A stretch of 64,000 bases of DNA from Leptolyngbya sp. PCC 7375 (GTDB lineage Bacteria; Cyanobacteriota; Cyanobacteriia; Phormidesmidales; Phormidesmidaceae), in the NCBI RefSeq assembly GCF_000316115.1, contig NZ_JH993797.1, forward strand, positions 5,008,486 through 5,072,485, read 5' to 3'. Numbering within the stretch: position 1 is the first letter of the stretch; every line of letters begins with the position of its first letter. The position numbers were made by a program, and so were the translations under genes. This document shows positions 62,477-64,000 of this stretch, one piece after another. The notes beneath the pieces are model-generated. The model was not told the origin of the DNA. It did not search any database and was given only the letters and a program-made list of their open reading frames with translations.

Positions 62477-63868
62477 TCAATTTCCTGTCTGTCTGCGAGG
62501 GATACGACGGCGTAGTGGCACATTATGACGTGTGATCTGAATCTGCTCTAACTTCGGACCTTTAACCGTTTTCACGGTGAAAACAAGGTCATCACCATAG
62601 TTCAACTGCTCCCCTGCTTCAGGGATTTTTTGCAATGAATGGATGACAAACCCCGCCAGAGTTTGATAATCATCGGTGGTGGGTAGTGCCAACGTAAACT
62701 GCTTATTGACCACATCAATTTCCATTTGAGCAGGCACTAAAGCTGAGTGGTCATCTACATAGGTGATGTCTCCCGCTAACATCACCTCTTCGTCACCAAT
62801 CAGCTCAGCTGTTACATCTGCCCAAGTCACCAATCCAGCCGTGCCACCATAGTTATCCACCACAATCATCATTGAATGATTTAATCGCTGCATCCGACTG
62901 AGTAAGTCACTCAGCGGTAAATCTGTTGGCACCACCCGTGCCGCTTTCATCCACGGACGGATCTCGGTTGCATATGTCAGCTGCCCTTTCGCCAAAGGCT
63001 CAGCCATCGCCTTAAAATCAAGAATGCCGCTGATACTATCCAAAGACTCGCCGACCAAAGGGAACTGAGAATATCCTGTCTCTACCACGATATTCAGTAA
63101 ATCCTGCCAGGTCGCTGTATCGTCTAAGGCCACAATTTGGGTTCGCGGCACCATGATGTCTTCCACTGTAAAATCCCTGGACTCAAAGACATTATTGAGA
63201 ATATCCCGTTCTTCTTGATCCAGGTCAAGCACCGCTGTTGGCGTCCTGATAATCATTTGCAGCTCATCTGACGTGAGCTGAGTATCCGACTGACGTCGCT
63301 CCTGTAGTCCCACCAGTTTAAGTAAGCCTTGGGTGGAACAATTGAGAAGCCATACAACGGGTGAAAATAATCGAGCCACGGTAAGGCTGACAGGCCCTAA
63401 TAGCCGCGCTGCTTGTTCCGAATAGCTCAGGGCTAATGATTTGGGAATCAATTCCCCCAGAACAATCTGTAAATAGGCCAGACTCCAAAACGCTAACATC
63501 AGTGCTAGCCCATGGGAAAAAAACGAGACAGGAATGGGCAGCTGCCGTAACCAGTGATGCAGCAAGACTGCTAGAGTGTCTTCCCCAATCCAGCCTAGGG
63601 CCAGGCTAGCCAAGGTAATACCAATTTGGGTCGTAGGCAGCAGACGATCAATGCTCTGCTGAAGACTTTGAACGGTTTGTGCCTGGACATCACCAACTGA
63701 GGCCAGCTGGTTAATTCGAGAGCGCCGCACCGAAACAATAGAAAATTCTGCTGCCACGAAAAAAGCATTCAGAATAATCAGCGCCACGATTGCCAGCAGA
63801 CGGGCCATGATACCTGTAGCGCTAATGGGTACCCCACCGCCGTCAATCATGAAACCCTGCACAACCAT
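62477..63868 (-). CDS. Hemolysin-family membrane protein (CNNM, CBS pair, CorC/HlyC)
   Basis: A 463-residue protein. The CNNM/DUF21 membrane domain (about 20-200, with three or four helices: LAIVALIILNAFFVAAEFSI, GITLASLALGWIGED) is followed by a CBS-domain pair (about 225-345; MVPRTQIVALDDTATWQDLL) and the CorC/HlyC transporter-associated domain. The family is linked to magnesium or cobalt handling. A start at ATG 63868 has AAGGGG upstream; one six codons later is also possible. Confidence 0.88.
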   Translation of the reverse strand: MVVQGFMIDGGGVPISATGIMARLLAIVALIILNAFFVAAEFSIVSVRRSRINQLASVGDVQAQTVQSLQQSIDRLLPTTQIGITLASLALGWIGEDTLAVLLHHWLRQLPIPVSFFSHGLALMLAFWSLAYLQIVLGELIPKSLALSYSEQAARLLGPVSLTVARLFSPVVWLLNCSTQGLLKLVGLQERRQSDTQLTSDELQMIIRTPTAVLDLDQEERDILNNVFESRDFTVEDIMVPRTQIVALDDTATWQDLLNIVVETGYSQFPLVGESLDSISGILDFKAMAEPLAKGQLTYATEIRPWMKAARVVPTDLPLSDLLSRMQRLNHSMMIVVDNYGGTAGLVTWADVTAELIGDEEVMLAGDITYVDDHSALVPAQMEIDVVNKQFTLALPTTDDYQTLAGFVIHSLQKIPEAGEQLNYGDDLVFTVKTVKGPKLEQIQITRHNVPLRRRIPRRQTGN

Positions 63869-63916
63869 TGACAGCCCCTTGGGGGGGGTGGTTCATCTAT
63901 TTGTCCCATTTTTCGA

Positions 63917-64000
63917 CTACTCAGCAGTATCCAAGCCACCTTCAATACGAGCCTTGATGTTTTTGAGGATATCCTCCTCCTTCAGCAAGACAAAGTCACT
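63917..64000 (-). CDS. C-terminal end of a gene entering from outside the window
   Basis: The last 27 codons and a TAG are visible: SDFVLLKEEDILKNIKAR then IEGGLDTAE. The frame continues past the window edge. I do not recognise the protein. It is 48 bp upstream of the CNNM/CBS gene on the same strand. Confidence 0.6.
   Translation of the reverse strand, partial: SDFVLLKEEDILKNIKARIEGGLDTAE

Noticed and set aside
63917..64000. GroES C-terminus for the gene fragment at the window edge
   Set aside because: Only VLLKEEDIL resembles it; the basic tail and GGLDTAE end do not fit.

Overview
The window looks like chromosomal DNA of a cyanobacterium. It holds NdhM of the photosynthetic NDH-1 complex, an omega-3 acyl-lipid desaturase, a ThiO-ThiG fusion, a TIGR04376 protein, DUF4359, DUF2854 and DUF3326 proteins, pentapeptide-repeat proteins, CHAT and AAA/WD40 signalling proteins, and many copies of the cyanobacterial GCGATCGC (HIP1) octamer. 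I cannot name the species; a Leptolyngbya-like relative is only a guess.

Layout. 1-8.1 kb: two tandem giant AAA-like/WD40 proteins and the decayed tail of a third copy. 8.5-11.1 kb: a MerR-type metal regulator, its operator, a small redox-active disulfide protein and a DUF318/ArsP-like permease, followed by a frameshifted NrtS-like gene that meets a transposase remnant. 11.4-18.4 kb: a membrane protein, a histidine phosphatase, ndhM, a zinc-ribbon PP2C phosphatase and a CHAT-FHA protein. 18.4-29.9 kb: housekeeping genes (rlmH, desB, a YqeY-like gene, moeB plus a JAMM peptidase, murF, a NifS-like desulfurase) and conserved cyanobacterial unknowns, with a decayed glutathione S-transferase. 29.9-33.1 kb: a degenerate island of broken or tiny genes ending in an N-terminally truncated, nonsense-mutated tyrosine recombinase beside tRNA-Gly(TCC). 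33-37.8 kb: a TonB-like protein, a cupin-like protein divergent from a LysR regulator, and two pentapeptide-repeat proteins. 47.3-64 kb: a large membrane protein, an exported pentapeptide protein, ThiO-ThiG, two ferredoxins, an IS1595-family element (54082-55116, 8-bp target duplication), cimA, pgeF, small conserved genes, an oxidoreductase and a CBS/CorC membrane protein.

The most striking locus is 37.8-47.3 kb. It is a divergent gene set. The minus arm encodes a tail-anchored double globin, a membrane-anchored pentaheme cytochrome with one CX4CH site, a hexaheme cytochrome, a DUF3365 (Tll0287-like) haem lipoprotein, a four-to-five-helix cytochrome b-like protein and an HCF164/TxlA-like thioredoxin. 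The plus arm encodes a ResB-like and a CcsA-like cytochrome c maturation protein and a Rieske lipoprotein. Together they look like a self-contained multihaem electron-transfer module with its own haem-attachment machinery. The substrate is unknown; NO/nitrite/hydroxylamine chemistry or transfer of electrons across the envelope are inferences.

Maximum gene starts were moved inward where a Shine-Dalgarno sequence or family alignment pointed to an internal start; such choices are stated in the entries.
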